NCBI GenBank assembly: GCA_964590135.1
Contig: CAZPVX010000022.1
Coordinates: forward strand, 9,144 to 73,143
Source of the DNA: JBDHWI01 sp964590135
GTDB taxonomy: Bacteria; Chloroflexota; Anaerolineae; J036; Brachytrichaceae
Reading direction: 5' to 3'
DNA length: 64,000 nucleotides
Shown: positions 25,761 to 35,127 of the stretch, one piece after another
Numbering within the stretch: the stretch's first letter is position 1
Layout of the letters: each line of letters opens with the position of its first letter
Made by a program: the position numbers and the translations under genes
Notes under the pieces: generated by a model
The model's input: the letters and a program-made list of their open reading frames with translations, nothing else
Told to the model about the DNA's origin: nothing
Databases searched by the model: none

Positions 25761-26825
25761 TCAGCTTTCAATGCGGATTTCACCGCCGGCAGCCTGGCTG
25801 CGATAGATGCCGTCGAGGATTGCCATCACCTGCAGTGATTGCTCCGCCGGCACTGGCGAGGGCAGGTCTTCGGCCACCGCGCGCGCAAATTCCACACACT
25901 CCTGCGCGTGCGGCTCCAGTTTGTCGGCAGTCGACTTCAAGACGGTGTTCATGAACTGATGCGTGCGATAGTCTGTGCTGAGCAACTCGCACTTCGGCCA
26001 GTGTGCGCCGCCGTCCGTGCCATACAGCCAGATCTGCATGTCTTCACCCAGGTTGTCGTGATGCAGGAACCAGCTCACTTCCAGATTCAGCGTGGCGCCG
26101 GTGTCGAAACGCACGAAAGCCGCAGCAAAATCTTCCACGTCGAAATCCTCGGGCATCGGTGTGTCGGGCCGCCAGTACGCCCATACGCCAGGCCGTTTGC
26201 CAAACATCGTCTTCGCTGTGCCGCTAACGGCCACCGGCTTGGGAAAGCCCATCAGCCACAGCGTGAGGTCGAGCACGTGCGTGCCGATGTCGATGCACGG
26301 GCCGCCACCGGCCAGCGCCTTGCTGGTGAAGGTGCGCAGGGGGATCATGCCGGCGCGCCGCAGCATCCAACTGCGCGCATGGTAGATGTTGCCGAGGAAG
26401 CCGGTGTCGATCTGGCGCTTGAGCGCCTGCGAGGTGCCGGCGAAGCGGAAGTGCTGCGCGGTCATCAACTTCTTGCCGCTCTTGTCGCGCGCGGCGATCA
26501 TCTGGTGAATGGCGTCGGGCGTCGGCGCGAGCGGCTTCTCGCAGATCACGTTTTTGCCGGCGTTCAGGGCGGCAACCGCCAGCGGCGCGTGCAGCATGTT
26601 CGGCACGCACAGGTCGACGATGTCGATGTCGGGATCGCTGAAAATGTCGGCGGCGTCTGTGGCCAAATGGGTCACACCGTGCTTCTTGCCCCAGTTAGCC
26701 AGCGCGGTGGGGTTGATGTCGGCGCCGGCGACTACTTCGGCATGTTCCGAGGCGGCCCAACCGGGCATGTGCGAATTGGAGATACCGCCCACGCCGATGA
26801 TGGCGACTTTCAATTTTTTGGTCAT
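25761..26825 (-). CDS. Gfo/Idh/MocA-family oxidoreductase
   Basis: 354 residues from ATG 26825 (MTKKLKVAIIGVGGISNSHM); a TTG frame four codons longer is less likely. Rossmann motif VAIIGVGGISNSHMPG, family motif NVICEKPLAPTPDAI and catalytic-region residues GGGPCIDIGTHVLDLTLWLMG with the conserved Asp-x-x-x-His. NAD(P)-dependent sugar or inositol dehydrogenase. A second paralogue of this family lies at 23130; the two differ widely and are not a recent duplication. Confidence 0.92.
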   Translation of the reverse strand: MTKKLKVAIIGVGGISNSHMPGWAASEHAEVVAGADINPTALANWGKKHGVTHLATDAADIFSDPDIDIVDLCVPNMLHAPLAVAALNAGKNVICEKPLAPTPDAIHQMIAARDKSGKKLMTAQHFRFAGTSQALKRQIDTGFLGNIYHARSWMLRRAGMIPLRTFTSKALAGGGPCIDIGTHVLDLTLWLMGFPKPVAVSGTAKTMFGKRPGVWAYWRPDTPMPEDFDVEDFAAAFVRFDTGATLNLEVSWFLHHDNLGEDMQIWLYGTDGGAHWPKCELLSTDYRTHQFMNTVLKSTADKLEPHAQECVEFARAVAEDLPSPVPAEQSLQVMAILDGIYRSQAAGGEIRIES

Positions 26826-26907
26826 GTTGTTGGTCAATGCTCCTGAGTAGGATTGTCCACCTATTTAAGCCCAAGGAGGTGCGAATTCAAGTTCCACCGG
26901 GCAGTTC

Positions 26908-27675
26908 TTAGTTCACCAGCCACCGCACTTCATACGGCGCAAGCTCCAGCGACGGCCCATGCACGTTGATGCGCGCGCCGTTCACCAGGTCTTTGACCGC
27001 GTTGTTGGTGCCCAGCAGCTTGCGCCATGGGATGGATACGAGCTGGTCGGCGTCGCTGCAATTCACCAGGCTGATGAGCGCGGCGCGGCCATCGGGCGAG
27101 GAGCGAAAGAGCGTGAAGGCCGCCGGCGCTGCCGTGACCAACGCGCGCTGCGTGGCCGAGGGATGGAAAGCGGCATGGCCGGCGCGCGCTCGGATGAGCG
27201 GCAGCACCTTCGCCATCGCCGGCTGCACGAATGTATGCGCATCGAACGCCGGCACGCCGGCCATCGACAGAGCGAGCGCGTGCGCCGCGACAAAGCGCTG
27301 TGTGTTCTGGCGGCTGGCGATGGCGCCGATGAAGGGCGCGTTGATCGCGTCATACAGCGTTTGCGTGTTGCTGATGCAGTCGGCTAATTGCGCGGCGGCA
27401 ATCGCGCCGATGAACGCGCTGGCGGCGGATGGGTTGAGGTCGTGCCGGCTGAGCGCGTTCATGCGCAATTCACCCATCGGTCGCGTCGCCCATTGCAGCA
27501 GAAAGCGCGCGTCGCCGGCGTGCAACGCATGCAAAATCAGCGGCGCGACGGCGTGATCGGTGGTCAGGGCAGCCACGCACAGATCGACGCCGGCAAGCGA
27601 TTGCGCCAGCCCCGCCGGCGCTTCATCGCCCGGCAGCAACGCCACGTTGCGCTGTGTCCATCCATCTTGTGGCAT
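26908..27675 (-). CDS. C-terminal fragment of a GH13_18 sucrose phosphorylase-like protein
   Basis: 255 residues from ATG 27675; TACAAT lies 12 bases upstream. APLILHALHAGDARFLLQWA, LSRHDLNPSAA, RFVAAHALALSMAGVPAFDAHTF and AALISLVNCSDADQLVSIPW followed by LAPYEVRWL match in order the second half of sucrose or glucosylglycerate phosphorylases. The first half of the barrel, which holds the catalytic Asp nucleophile and Glu acid/base, is absent; only the third carboxylate (RHD) is kept. It cannot work as a normal GH13 enzyme. Either a decayed remnant kept open, or a domain reused for binding. The divergent S9 peptidase starts 33 bp away. Confidence 0.7.
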   Translation of the reverse strand: MPQDGWTQRNVALLPGDEAPAGLAQSLAGVDLCVAALTTDHAVAPLILHALHAGDARFLLQWATRPMGELRMNALSRHDLNPSAASAFIGAIAAAQLADCISNTQTLYDAINAPFIGAIASRQNTQRFVAAHALALSMAGVPAFDAHTFVQPAMAKVLPLIRARAGHAAFHPSATQRALVTAAPAAFTLFRSSPDGRAALISLVNCSDADQLVSIPWRKLLGTNNAVKDLVNGARINVHGPSLELAPYEVRWLVN

Positions 27676-27708
27676 GATTGTGAGCAAATTGTAGGGGCTT
27701 GCGCCAAT

Positions 27709-29784
27709 ATGAAAACAATCACGCCTGAAATTCTGCACGACATCATCCTGCTCGACGACGTTCAAGTTTCACCCGACGGCACACGCGCTGTCTTTGTTCG
27801 CACCAGCGTTGACCGCAGCGGCAACAAGTACAACCGCACGATCTGGTTGCAATCGCTCGACGACATCAAAGCGCCGGCCCAACCGCTGACCGGCAACACG
27901 AAGGATGGCTCGCCGCGCTGGTCGCCCGATGGCAGCCGGCTCGGTTTCATCTCTGGCCGCGACGACAAGCCGGCGGTGTTTGTGCTGCCCATGCGCGGTG
28001 GTGAGGCGCGCAGCATCGCATCACACCCGAACGGTATTGGCGCGTTTGCGTGGTCGCCAGACGGCAGGCGCATTGCGTTTGCCGCGGCCTTGCGCGCCGA
28101 TGAATGCGAGGCTGAGGACAAGAAAAATCAGGCGCCCAAAGCCCAGGCCGATGGTGAGCCGGCGTTCAAAGATGCATGGGACTTGAAGCGCGAGAAGGAA
28201 CAGAAGCAGCACGAAGAGGAGTTGCGATTCGATCCGCGCGTCTTGTCGCGCGTGCCATATCGCACCGGCACCACGTTCATCGAAGATCGTTACACGCACA
28301 TCTATGTGTCCGATGTGCCAGCCAGCTTTGCCGAGCCGAATGAGGGCAAGCCGCGCCGGCTCACGCCGAACGACAGCGCGGCAGGATTCAACGGCATCGA
28401 GTGGTCTGCCGACGGCAGATTCATCTACAGCGCCACCAGCCGCGACCCCGACAGCGGCGAGTTATTCATGCTGGCTGATCTGGTGCGCTTTGAGGCGAAC
28501 AAGAAAACGCGCGTCTACAAGCGCCTGCCTGTGAAGGGCAACACCTGCTATGGCGCACTGCCTTCGCCGGATGGCAAGTGGATCGTCTTCAACAAAAGCG
28601 CGGAGAACAAGACGCGCTACGAGCCAGGCACACTGTGCATCATGCCGGCGGATGCTGCGAAGCCTGATGACATCATCGACTTGACCGATGTGCTGGATCG
28701 CAGCTTTGGCAGTTACAAGTGGAGCCCCGACGGCAAGTATTTGTATTTCACGCTGCTGAAAGATGGCGCGGTGGAATTGTGGCGCTGCAAGCCGCCGGCG
28801 ACTCCGCGCGCGGAGATCGAGCTTGATCAACTCACCAACGCCGGCCACGAGATCACATCGTTCGACGTGCTGTCTGATGGTCGTGTGATCTTCATTGCCT
28901 GCACCCCGCATGACCCCAGCGCGCTGTTTCTGCTGGATGCGCGCGGCCGCGTGACACCCATTCACCAGCCCAACGCAAAGAAGCTGGGCGAGATGGAACT
29001 CGGCGCGATTGAGGAGGTGCGCTACGAAAATGAGGGCCGTGAGATTCAGGGCTGGTTGATCCTGCCGCCCGGTTTCAACAAGCGCAAGCGATATCCGTTG
29101 ATCGTGCAGATGCATGGCGGGCCGCATGTCATGTGGGGCGCGGCGACGCGCAGCATGTGGCACGAATTTCAGGCCATGGCCGGCGCCGGCTATGCGGTGT
29201 TCTATTGCAACCCACGCGGCTCCGACGGTTATGGCCGCGAATTCTGGCACAGCAATCGCGGCGATTGGGGCGATGGCCCAATGCGCGATGTGCTGGCCGG
29301 CGTGGATTTGCTCACCCAGCGCGACTATATTGACGACAGGCGATTGTGCCTGACGGGCGGCAGCTACGCCGGCTACCTGACTGCATGGATGATCGGCAAG
29401 GATCATCGCTTTGCGGCGGCCTGCGCGCAGCGTGGTGTCTACAACCTGGTGTCGATGCGCGACACCACCGACATTCCGTTCTTCAACGACCGTGAAAGCG
29501 GCGTCACGCCGTGGGATGATGTGGCAGCGCTGTGGCACATGTCGCCCATCTCGCTCGTGCCGAATATGCAGACGCCGCTGTTGATCGAGCATAGCGAGCA
29601 GGACTATCGCGTGCCGATGGAGCAGGCTGAGCAGTTGTTCCAGGCGTTGAAGTTGTTGAAGAAAAAGGTGCAGTTAATCCGCTGGCCACGCGAAGGACAT
29701 GAGCTTTCGCGCGCCGGCGAGCCGCGCCACCGCCTGTTGCGCATCCAGCGCATGATTGAGTGGTTTAATGAGCATGCGAAGTAA
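27709..29784 (+). CDS. S9 family peptidase (acylaminoacyl-peptidase-like)
   Basis: 691 residues from ATG 27709; the same frame is open from 27388 but that part overlaps the divergent gene and lacks homology. The N-terminal ~400 residues form a beta propeller with TolB/PD40-like repeats (PDGTRAVFVRTS, SPDGSRLGFISGRDD, SPDGRRIAFAA, SPDGKYLYFTL). The alpha/beta hydrolase domain has the triad Ser552 in GGSYAGYLTAWM, Asp632 in HSEQDYRVPMEQ and His664 in REGHELSR. No signal peptide, so a cytosolic oligopeptidase that trims short or acylated peptides. A charged insert (KREKEQKQHEEEL) interrupts the propeller, as in many bacterial S9C enzymes. Confidence 0.92.
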   Translation: MKTITPEILHDIILLDDVQVSPDGTRAVFVRTSVDRSGNKYNRTIWLQSLDDIKAPAQPLTGNTKDGSPRWSPDGSRLGFISGRDDKPAVFVLPMRGGEARSIASHPNGIGAFAWSPDGRRIAFAAALRADECEAEDKKNQAPKAQADGEPAFKDAWDLKREKEQKQHEEELRFDPRVLSRVPYRTGTTFIEDRYTHIYVSDVPASFAEPNEGKPRRLTPNDSAAGFNGIEWSADGRFIYSATSRDPDSGELFMLADLVRFEANKKTRVYKRLPVKGNTCYGALPSPDGKWIVFNKSAENKTRYEPGTLCIMPADAAKPDDIIDLTDVLDRSFGSYKWSPDGKYLYFTLLKDGAVELWRCKPPATPRAEIELDQLTNAGHEITSFDVLSDGRVIFIACTPHDPSALFLLDARGRVTPIHQPNAKKLGEMELGAIEEVRYENEGREIQGWLILPPGFNKRKRYPLIVQMHGGPHVMWGAATRSMWHEFQAMAGAGYAVFYCNPRGSDGYGREFWHSNRGDWGDGPMRDVLAGVDLLTQRDYIDDRRLCLTGGSYAGYLTAWMIGKDHRFAAACAQRGVYNLVSMRDTTDIPFFNDRESGVTPWDDVAALWHMSPISLVPNMQTPLLIEHSEQDYRVPMEQAEQLFQALKLLKKKVQLIRWPREGHELSRAGEPRHRLLRIQRMIEWFNEHAK

Positions 29785-29793
29785 TTCGTAATC

Positions 29794-29844
29794 GGCAACT
29801 GGCCGTCGAGGATTGCGCAGTTCGATTCTCGTCTGCCAGTTGCC
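29794..29844. other. Long-loop hairpin after the S9 peptidase gene
   Basis: GGCAACTGGC (29794-29803) pairs with GCCAGTTGCC (29835-29844) around a 31-nt loop. No T-run follows. It could slow or end transcription, or be part of an RNA structure ahead of the GtrA gene, which starts 15 bases later. Confidence 0.4.
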
Positions 29845-29858
29845 TCCGAGAGAAGCAC

Positions 29859-30419
29859 GTGTCAACTGAGAAGGAGCGGGTCAGGGTCAGTCAATTTGTG
29901 CCGGAGCCGGTGAAAGGCACGCGCCTGTATGGCGTGGCGCGCCGCAACAAACCCGAAGTCAAGCGCTTTGTCAAGTTTGCAATTACCGGCTTCGTCGGCT
30001 TGATCATCGACTTTGCTGCGCTCAATATTCTGGCGCACGTGTTGAATGTGGCAGAGCCGATCGCGGTTGCCATTGCCTTCATCATTGCGGCCACAAATAA
30101 CTACATCTGGAATCGGCTGTGGGTGTATCCGGAATCGCGCAACGAGAAGAAGCGCAAACAGATGCCGGTGTTTCTGGCGGTGAATGCCGCCGGCCTCTTC
30201 ATCAACGAGGTCGTGCTGTTCCTGTTCTATGTTCCCATTTCGACCTTGCTTGGCAATGCGGTGATTGGCCTCAACCTGACCAAAGCCATCGGCGCATTCA
30301 TCGTGATGATGTGGAACTTCTTCGTCAACCGCTTCGTAACATTCAGAAACGTGAAATGGCAGAAGAACCTGCCAAAAGAGCAACTGCCCCCGCCAGAGAT
30401 GATCGACAGCGCGCTTTGA
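29859..30419 (+). CDS. GtrA-family membrane protein
   Basis: 186 residues with four hydrophobic helices, beginning after a basic N-terminal tail (FVKFAITGFVGLIIDFAALNIL, PIAVAIAFIIAATNNYIWNRLWVY, FLAVNAAGLFINEVVLFLFYV, IVMMWNFFVNRFVTF). TNNYIWNRLWVY and NFFVNRFVTF are GtrA signatures. GtrA proteins help move lipid-linked sugars across the membrane in surface polysaccharide or glycolipid synthesis, which fits the glycosyltransferase gene that follows. Start is GTG at 29859. Confidence 0.85.
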   Translation: MSTEKERVRVSQFVPEPVKGTRLYGVARRNKPEVKRFVKFAITGFVGLIIDFAALNILAHVLNVAEPIAVAIAFIIAATNNYIWNRLWVYPESRNEKKRKQMPVFLAVNAAGLFINEVVLFLFYVPISTLLGNAVIGLNLTKAIGAFIVMMWNFFVNRFVTFRNVKWQKNLPKEQLPPPEMIDSAL

Positions 30420-30548
30420 CGACGCCGGGGGATGGAGCGATGCGTGATGCATGTGGGGAAATCTCTGCTCGGCTTTCGGCACTTTATACTTCCCGTGATC
30501 CCTGTTCCGTGAACCGGAACGGCAAGCGGATCGGGGACAGCATTCATT

Positions 30549-31721
30549 TTGGCACGCATCACCTACGACTACACGCCGGCGATTCACCAGGGCGCGGGCA
30601 TCGGCCGGCTCACGCGCGAGTTGGGGCGCGCACTGTTGAATCTGCCTTCACCGCACCAATTCAGCTTCTTTGTCATGGGCCGGCCCGGCGACGACGTGCC
30701 GCTGTCGAGCCTGATGGACACCGCGCAGTTGCCGCTGAAGGTGACCAAGCACAATGACCGCTGGCTGTATCGCCTGTGGTTTCGCAGCCGGCTGCCGCTG
30801 CCGGTGCAGACGTTCAGCGGCTCATGCGACCTGTATCACGCCACCGATTTTGTGCTGCCGCCGATGCGCGGCAAAACGCCCTCAGTGCTTACAGTGCATG
30901 ACCTCTCGTTCGAGCGCGACCCCGATTCGGCCTCGCCGCGTCTGATCCCCTTTCTGAAGCGCGTGGTGCCGGATTCTGCCCGCCGCGCCACGCACATCGT
31001 GGCCGACTCGCATGCGACCGCGCGCGACCTGACCGAGTTGTATGGCATCCCGCCGGCGAAGATCACCACGATCCACAGCGGCGCCAGCGAGCGCTTCACG
31101 CCCTACACCGGCAGCTACTTCGAGGAGCGCCGGCGCGGCTCAATCTTGCGGCGTTACAAGATCGGTGAGGCGCCATTTGTGCTGACTGTCGGCACGATGC
31201 AAAAGCGCAAGAATCATCTGCGGCTGGTGCAGGCGTTTGCAAAGGTGATTGCGCAGCATCCGCCGTCGCTCTCAGTGCAACTTGTGATCGCCGGCGGCAA
31301 GGGCTGGCTGTATGACGAGGTGCTGGCCGAGGTGAAATCGCTCGGCCTTGAGAATCGCGTAAAGTTCATTGGCTACGTTGAGGACAGCGACCTGCCGCAC
31401 CTGTATCGCGCTGCGCGCGTGTTTGCGTTTCCATCCATCTACGAAGGTTTTGGCATCCCGCCGCTGGAGGCGATGGCGTGCGGCGTGCCGGTGGTGGCGT
31501 CGAACGCATCATCGCTGCCGGAGGTGGTGGGCGACGTCGGCTTGCAGGTGGACCCATTCGATGTGGATGCGCTGGCGCATGCGCTGGACACTGCGCTGCA
31601 TGACGAAGGCTGGCGCGCGCAGGCCATCGTCCGCGGGCCCGAACGCGCAAAGCAATTCACCTGGCGCGGCGCAGCGGAGCAGTTGCTGGCGATCTACGAG
31701 AAATCGCTTGGCGGCTGGTGA
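30549..31721 (+). CDS. GT4 family glycosyltransferase
   Basis: 390 residues with a TTG start at 30549 (ARITYDYTPAIHQGAGIGRL), where homology begins and no better codon is available. Two Rossmann-like domains. The N-domain has the glycine loop GAGIGRLTREL; the C-domain has GTMQKRKNHLRLVQAF, FPSIYEGFGIPPLEAMACG with the E-x7-E motif, and PVVASNASSLPEVVGD. Retaining transferase using a nucleotide sugar, probably in surface glycan assembly together with GtrA. TTATACTT about 50 bases upstream may be a -10 box. Confidence 0.88.
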   Translation: MARITYDYTPAIHQGAGIGRLTRELGRALLNLPSPHQFSFFVMGRPGDDVPLSSLMDTAQLPLKVTKHNDRWLYRLWFRSRLPLPVQTFSGSCDLYHATDFVLPPMRGKTPSVLTVHDLSFERDPDSASPRLIPFLKRVVPDSARRATHIVADSHATARDLTELYGIPPAKITTIHSGASERFTPYTGSYFEERRRGSILRRYKIGEAPFVLTVGTMQKRKNHLRLVQAFAKVIAQHPPSLSVQLVIAGGKGWLYDEVLAEVKSLGLENRVKFIGYVEDSDLPHLYRAARVFAFPSIYEGFGIPPLEAMACGVPVVASNASSLPEVVGDVGLQVDPFDVDALAHALDTALHDEGWRAQAIVRGPERAKQFTWRGAAEQLLAIYEKSLGGW

Positions 31722-31754
31722 TGGCTGAACCGATTGCCGATTACCATTGCATCT

Positions 31755-33014
31755 GTGGCTGAATCTTCCAACTTCAACCCCTCGAAGAAACTGCGCGACC
31801 TGCCTGTGGAGGCGCGCGCCGCCAGCCTCGGCCTGAGCGCCGCGGATGTGGCTGCATTGCGCGCCGGCCTCTCGCTTGAACAGGCCGACCACATGATCGA
31901 GAACGTCATTGGCGCGTATGCGCTGCCGATGGGTGTGGCGCAAAACTTCGTGGTGAATGGCCGCGCCATCGCGGCTGTGCCGATGGTCGTCGAAGAGGCG
32001 AGCATTGTTGCGGCGTGCAGTTTTGCCGCCAAGCTGGCGCGAGAAACCGGCGGCTTCAAGGCCGGCAGCACCGCACCGATCATGATCGGCCAGGTGCAAC
32101 TGCTCGATGTGCCGGACATGGATGCAGCGAAAGCGCGCATCGCCGGCGAGGCGGATACGCTGATCGACTGGCTGAATCACGACAATCCATCCACAAAAAG
32201 CCGGCATGCCAAAGCAGTGGGGTTGGAAATACGGGAAATCGTGATCCACGATGCGCAATGCCTCGTGCTTCATTTGCTCTACGACTGCGGCGACGCGATG
32301 GGCGCAAACCTGATCAACACGGCGTGTGAGGCGATTGCGCCGCGCCTGGAGCAACTGAGCGGTGGACGCGCCGGCCTGCGCATCCTCTCCAACCTCAGCG
32401 ATCGCCGCATGGCGTGGGCAGAATGCACCATCCGCACAACCAGTCTCGCCGAACAGCGCATCAATCCGCACGCTGCGCACCACATTGTCGAAGCCTCGCG
32501 CTTCGCCGAGGCTGACCCTCATCGCGCAGCCACCCACAACAAGGGCATCATGAACGGCATCGATGCAGTGGTGATGGCAACTGGCAACGATTGGCGCGCC
32601 ATCGAAGCCGGTGCCCACGCTTATGCCGCGCGCGATGGCCACTACACTGCCTTGGCTACCTGGCGCATGGATGACGCCGGCGATCTGGTTGGCCGCATCA
32701 ACCTGCCGTTGGCAGTCGGCATCGTCGGCGGCGCGACGCGCGTGCATCCGGGCGCACAGGTCGCGCTCAAGTTGCTGGGGGTAAAGACCGCGCGTGAGCT
32801 GGCCGAGATCATGGCCTGCGTGGGGCTGGCGCAAAACTTCGCGGCCATTCGCGCGCTGGCAGCAGAAGGCATTCAGCAGGGACACATGGCGTTGCATGCG
32901 CGGCAGATCGCCATCGCCGCCGGCGCTACCGGCGAGCAGATCGAGCGCATTGCTGCGCAACTCGTTCAGGAAAAGAACGTGCGCCTTGAACGCGCGCGGC
33001 AACTCCTGCAATAA
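31755..33014 (+). CDS. Class II (degradative-type) hydroxymethylglutaryl-CoA reductase
   Basis: 419 residues from GTG 31755; a TTG at 31734 in frame is an alternative start. Catalytic Glu is in IENVIGAYALPMGVAQNF, the NAD(P) site in DAMGANLINTACEA, Lys in HNKGIMNGIDAVV, Asp in ATGNDWRAIEAGAHAYAARDGHY, and a C-terminal flap holds the His in QQGHMALHARQIA. The class II form occurs in bacteria that either break down mevalonate or make isoprenoids from it. No other mevalonate genes are nearby, so direction is open; in Chloroflexota a biosynthetic role is plausible. Confidence 0.92.
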   Translation: MAESSNFNPSKKLRDLPVEARAASLGLSAADVAALRAGLSLEQADHMIENVIGAYALPMGVAQNFVVNGRAIAAVPMVVEEASIVAACSFAAKLARETGGFKAGSTAPIMIGQVQLLDVPDMDAAKARIAGEADTLIDWLNHDNPSTKSRHAKAVGLEIREIVIHDAQCLVLHLLYDCGDAMGANLINTACEAIAPRLEQLSGGRAGLRILSNLSDRRMAWAECTIRTTSLAEQRINPHAAHHIVEASRFAEADPHRAATHNKGIMNGIDAVVMATGNDWRAIEAGAHAYAARDGHYTALATWRMDDAGDLVGRINLPLAVGIVGGATRVHPGAQVALKLLGVKTARELAEIMACVGLAQNFAAIRALAAEGIQQGHMALHARQIAIAAGATGEQIERIAAQLVQEKNVRLERARQLLQ

Positions 33015-33028
33015 CCGGCTTCTGCCGC

Positions 33029-33811
33029 ATGGAACACAGAATGGAAATTGCACCCAGGGCGCGCACCCGTGAAGAGCGGCTGGAAACTGTTCAGCGTATC
33101 TTCGAGCGCGTGATGCAATTGCACAGCGAAGATGTGTTGGCCGCCGGCCTGTATGGCTCGCTGGCGCGCGGCAACGACGGGCCTTTTTCGGATGTGGAAA
33201 TCTTGGTGGTGCTGCGCAGCGCCGGCGTGCGCGACAACGCCGAGTGGTGCGCCGGCGATTGGAAGGCCGAAGTCAACTTTCGCAGTTGCGACGTCGCGCT
33301 GGATCGCGCGAGCGAGTTGGATGGTGAGTGGTCGGTGTCACACGGCAAATTCATCGACATGCAGCCGCTGTATGACCCCGAGAATTTCTTGTCACGATTG
33401 CGCGAGCGCGTGTTTGCGCATGCCGACGAGGAAGTTCGCGAGGCGATGCGCGAGGTCATCATCGGCGATATGTGCGAGCTGGCGGGCAAGTGGCGCAATC
33501 AGCAGGCGGCGAGCCGGTTCGATTACGTGCCGGCAATTGCGTTCAATCTCGCCGAGCAATGCGCATGGGTCATCGGGCTGGCCAATCGCCATCTCTATGC
33601 CACTGGCGCAGCCATGCGCGCTGAATCACTCGCCCTGTCAGACCGCCCCGCCGGCTATGACGCGCTGTGCAATGCTGTCATGCGCGGCGAACTGAGCGAT
33701 GCGCAACACGTGATTGCGCTGTGCGAAGCGTGCTGGGCCGGCACGGTGGCGTGGGCGGAAGCGAAAGGCATCGCATTGGTGACAGATCCACTCAACCTTG
33801 CGACAACCTGA
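33029..33811 (+). CDS. Kanamycin nucleotidyltransferase (ANT(4')-type) homologue
   Basis: 260 residues. The pattern TREERLETVQRIFERV, GLYGSLARGNDGPFSDVEIL, GDWKAEVNFRS, LDRASELDGEWSVSHGKF and CELAGKWRNQQA follows the staphylococcal kanamycin nucleotidyltransferase almost block by block. This includes the GS...DxE metal-binding motif and the Glu of ELAGKWRN that acts as general base there. Length is near the 253 residues of that enzyme. It is likely to adenylylate an aminoglycoside or related hydroxyl compound, but chromosomal homologues need not give resistance. It is unlike the nucleotidyltransferase at 8625. GC content matches its neighbours, so it is not an obvious recent import. Confidence 0.87.
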   Translation: MEHRMEIAPRARTREERLETVQRIFERVMQLHSEDVLAAGLYGSLARGNDGPFSDVEILVVLRSAGVRDNAEWCAGDWKAEVNFRSCDVALDRASELDGEWSVSHGKFIDMQPLYDPENFLSRLRERVFAHADEEVREAMREVIIGDMCELAGKWRNQQAASRFDYVPAIAFNLAEQCAWVIGLANRHLYATGAAMRAESLALSDRPAGYDALCNAVMRGELSDAQHVIALCEACWAGTVAWAEAKGIALVTDPLNLATT

Positions 33812-33843
33812 ACGCGGTTGAGGGATGCCGGCGATAAGCGCCA

Positions 33844-35055
33844 TCATCCGCGCTCTTTCGCTTCCTGCTTGAATGACTGGTGCGGCAGAATGCCGCGATT
33901 CACCAGTGCTTGCATCAGCGCGCGCTCCATCTCACGCTGGTCATCCTTGCCCACCACCGCCTCTTCGTGTGCGACCTTCAGGATCAATGGGTAATCGCCG
34001 CCCATGCGCGCCTGTCGCAGGATGACTGCGCTGAGCATGGCGATGTTGTCGCGGGTGGCGCACCACGCCGGCGCCTCGATGCGCGCAATCGCCGCGCGCC
34101 GGCCCTGCCCAACGCCAACATTGAGGTAGCAGCAGCGCATGGCATGCTCGCCCAGATGTTGCTGCTCATTCACCTCCCAGCGCGGGTCGAAAAGCGCAGT
34201 GCGGTGCGCCGGCTTCAATTGCGCATCAAGCAGGTGACGGTCGAAGATGCCAACGCAGCGCAGGCTTTCCTGCTTCAAGCGCTCCTCACTCACTTGATTG
34301 AATGGCACATCGAACAGCGCGCAGGTGTTCACCAGCGCATTACTGTTGGGTCGCTCGATGTAGCCGCACACCAGAGCGCCGCATGCCTGCAACTGCTTCA
34401 ACGCGCGCTTGAATGCATCGAGCATGCGTTTTTGCGCCGGACCGCGCAGGCCACGCCCGCCCAACAGAGCGAATGGCACCATCGACCCATCCGCGATCAC
34501 GATGGGTTGATAGCCTTCCGCGCGCGCAACCGCTGCTGCGTCTGCCATCAGCGCAATCTCCAGCAAATCGCGCTCGTTGCTGATCTCGCCGGGTGTCACC
34601 AGTTCGCCAAAGGCATCAAACAGCTCACGCTCTAGAAAAAGACGGGTCAGCTTCATTTTCTGAATGCGCTGCGCGATCGCGCTGTCGTTGCCGCCATAGG
34701 CAATGCACGCGCAGCCGGCCTGCACATATGCGAACAGCGTCGCCCCGTGCCGGTCGGGCATGATCTGTGAGCCGTCGGTGGCGATCAAGACATAGCGCGC
34801 CGGCTCCCCGGTTTTTACATCGATGACCTCGAAGTGGTTCGGCGCCTCGCCGCAATCAAACAGCGCGCCATTCCACCGCATGCCGCTCACGCGCGTCGCG
34901 GCGAGGCAGGCTGCCAGCAGCGCATCGACGCTTGCGCCTGGCTGCAATGCGCGGCTGAGCGATTCAACGGTTTGCAAGCGTTGTTGGCCATCCTGCGCGT
35001 AGGCGTCGGCATAGGCATCGATGCTGGTGCGTAGTTGGGTGAGATCGACAGGCAT
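33844..35055 (-). CDS. nurA: NurA-domain nuclease
   Basis: 403 residues. NurA is a 5'-3' nuclease acting with the HerA helicase in DNA end resection. The first active-site Asp is in YVLIATDGSQIMPDRHG and the second in PIVIADGSMVPFALLGG; the C-terminal part has LNVGVGQGRRAAIARIEAPAW and the last catalytic segment LIAHEE-like LKVAHEEAVVGKDDQ. No herA gene is adjacent in the window, unlike the archaeal operon. TACAAT lies six bases before the ATG, predicting leaderless transcription. Confidence 0.83.
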   Translation of the reverse strand: MPVDLTQLRTSIDAYADAYAQDGQQRLQTVESLSRALQPGASVDALLAACLAATRVSGMRWNGALFDCGEAPNHFEVIDVKTGEPARYVLIATDGSQIMPDRHGATLFAYVQAGCACIAYGGNDSAIAQRIQKMKLTRLFLERELFDAFGELVTPGEISNERDLLEIALMADAAAVARAEGYQPIVIADGSMVPFALLGGRGLRGPAQKRMLDAFKRALKQLQACGALVCGYIERPNSNALVNTCALFDVPFNQVSEERLKQESLRCVGIFDRHLLDAQLKPAHRTALFDPRWEVNEQQHLGEHAMRCCYLNVGVGQGRRAAIARIEAPAWCATRDNIAMLSAVILRQARMGGDYPLILKVAHEEAVVGKDDQREMERALMQALVNRGILPHQSFKQEAKERG

Positions 35056-35061
35056 GGCCGG

Positions 35062-35067
35062 ATTGTA
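35062..35067 (-). promoter_or_regulatory. -10 box of nurA
   Basis: TACAAT on the minus strand, followed by CCGGCC and the ATG at 35055. The spacing leaves no room for a leader or Shine-Dalgarno sequence. Confidence 0.55.
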
Positions 35068-35127
35068 GAACGGCGCATGCGGAGCACGCCCAGGTTTTGC
35101 GTGGCGCGCTCCGCAACCCGTGATGCA

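Noticed and set aside
29794..29844. Possible tRNA because of GTTCGATTC
   Set aside because: No cloverleaf with acceptor, D and anticodon arms can be drawn; only a long-loop hairpin.
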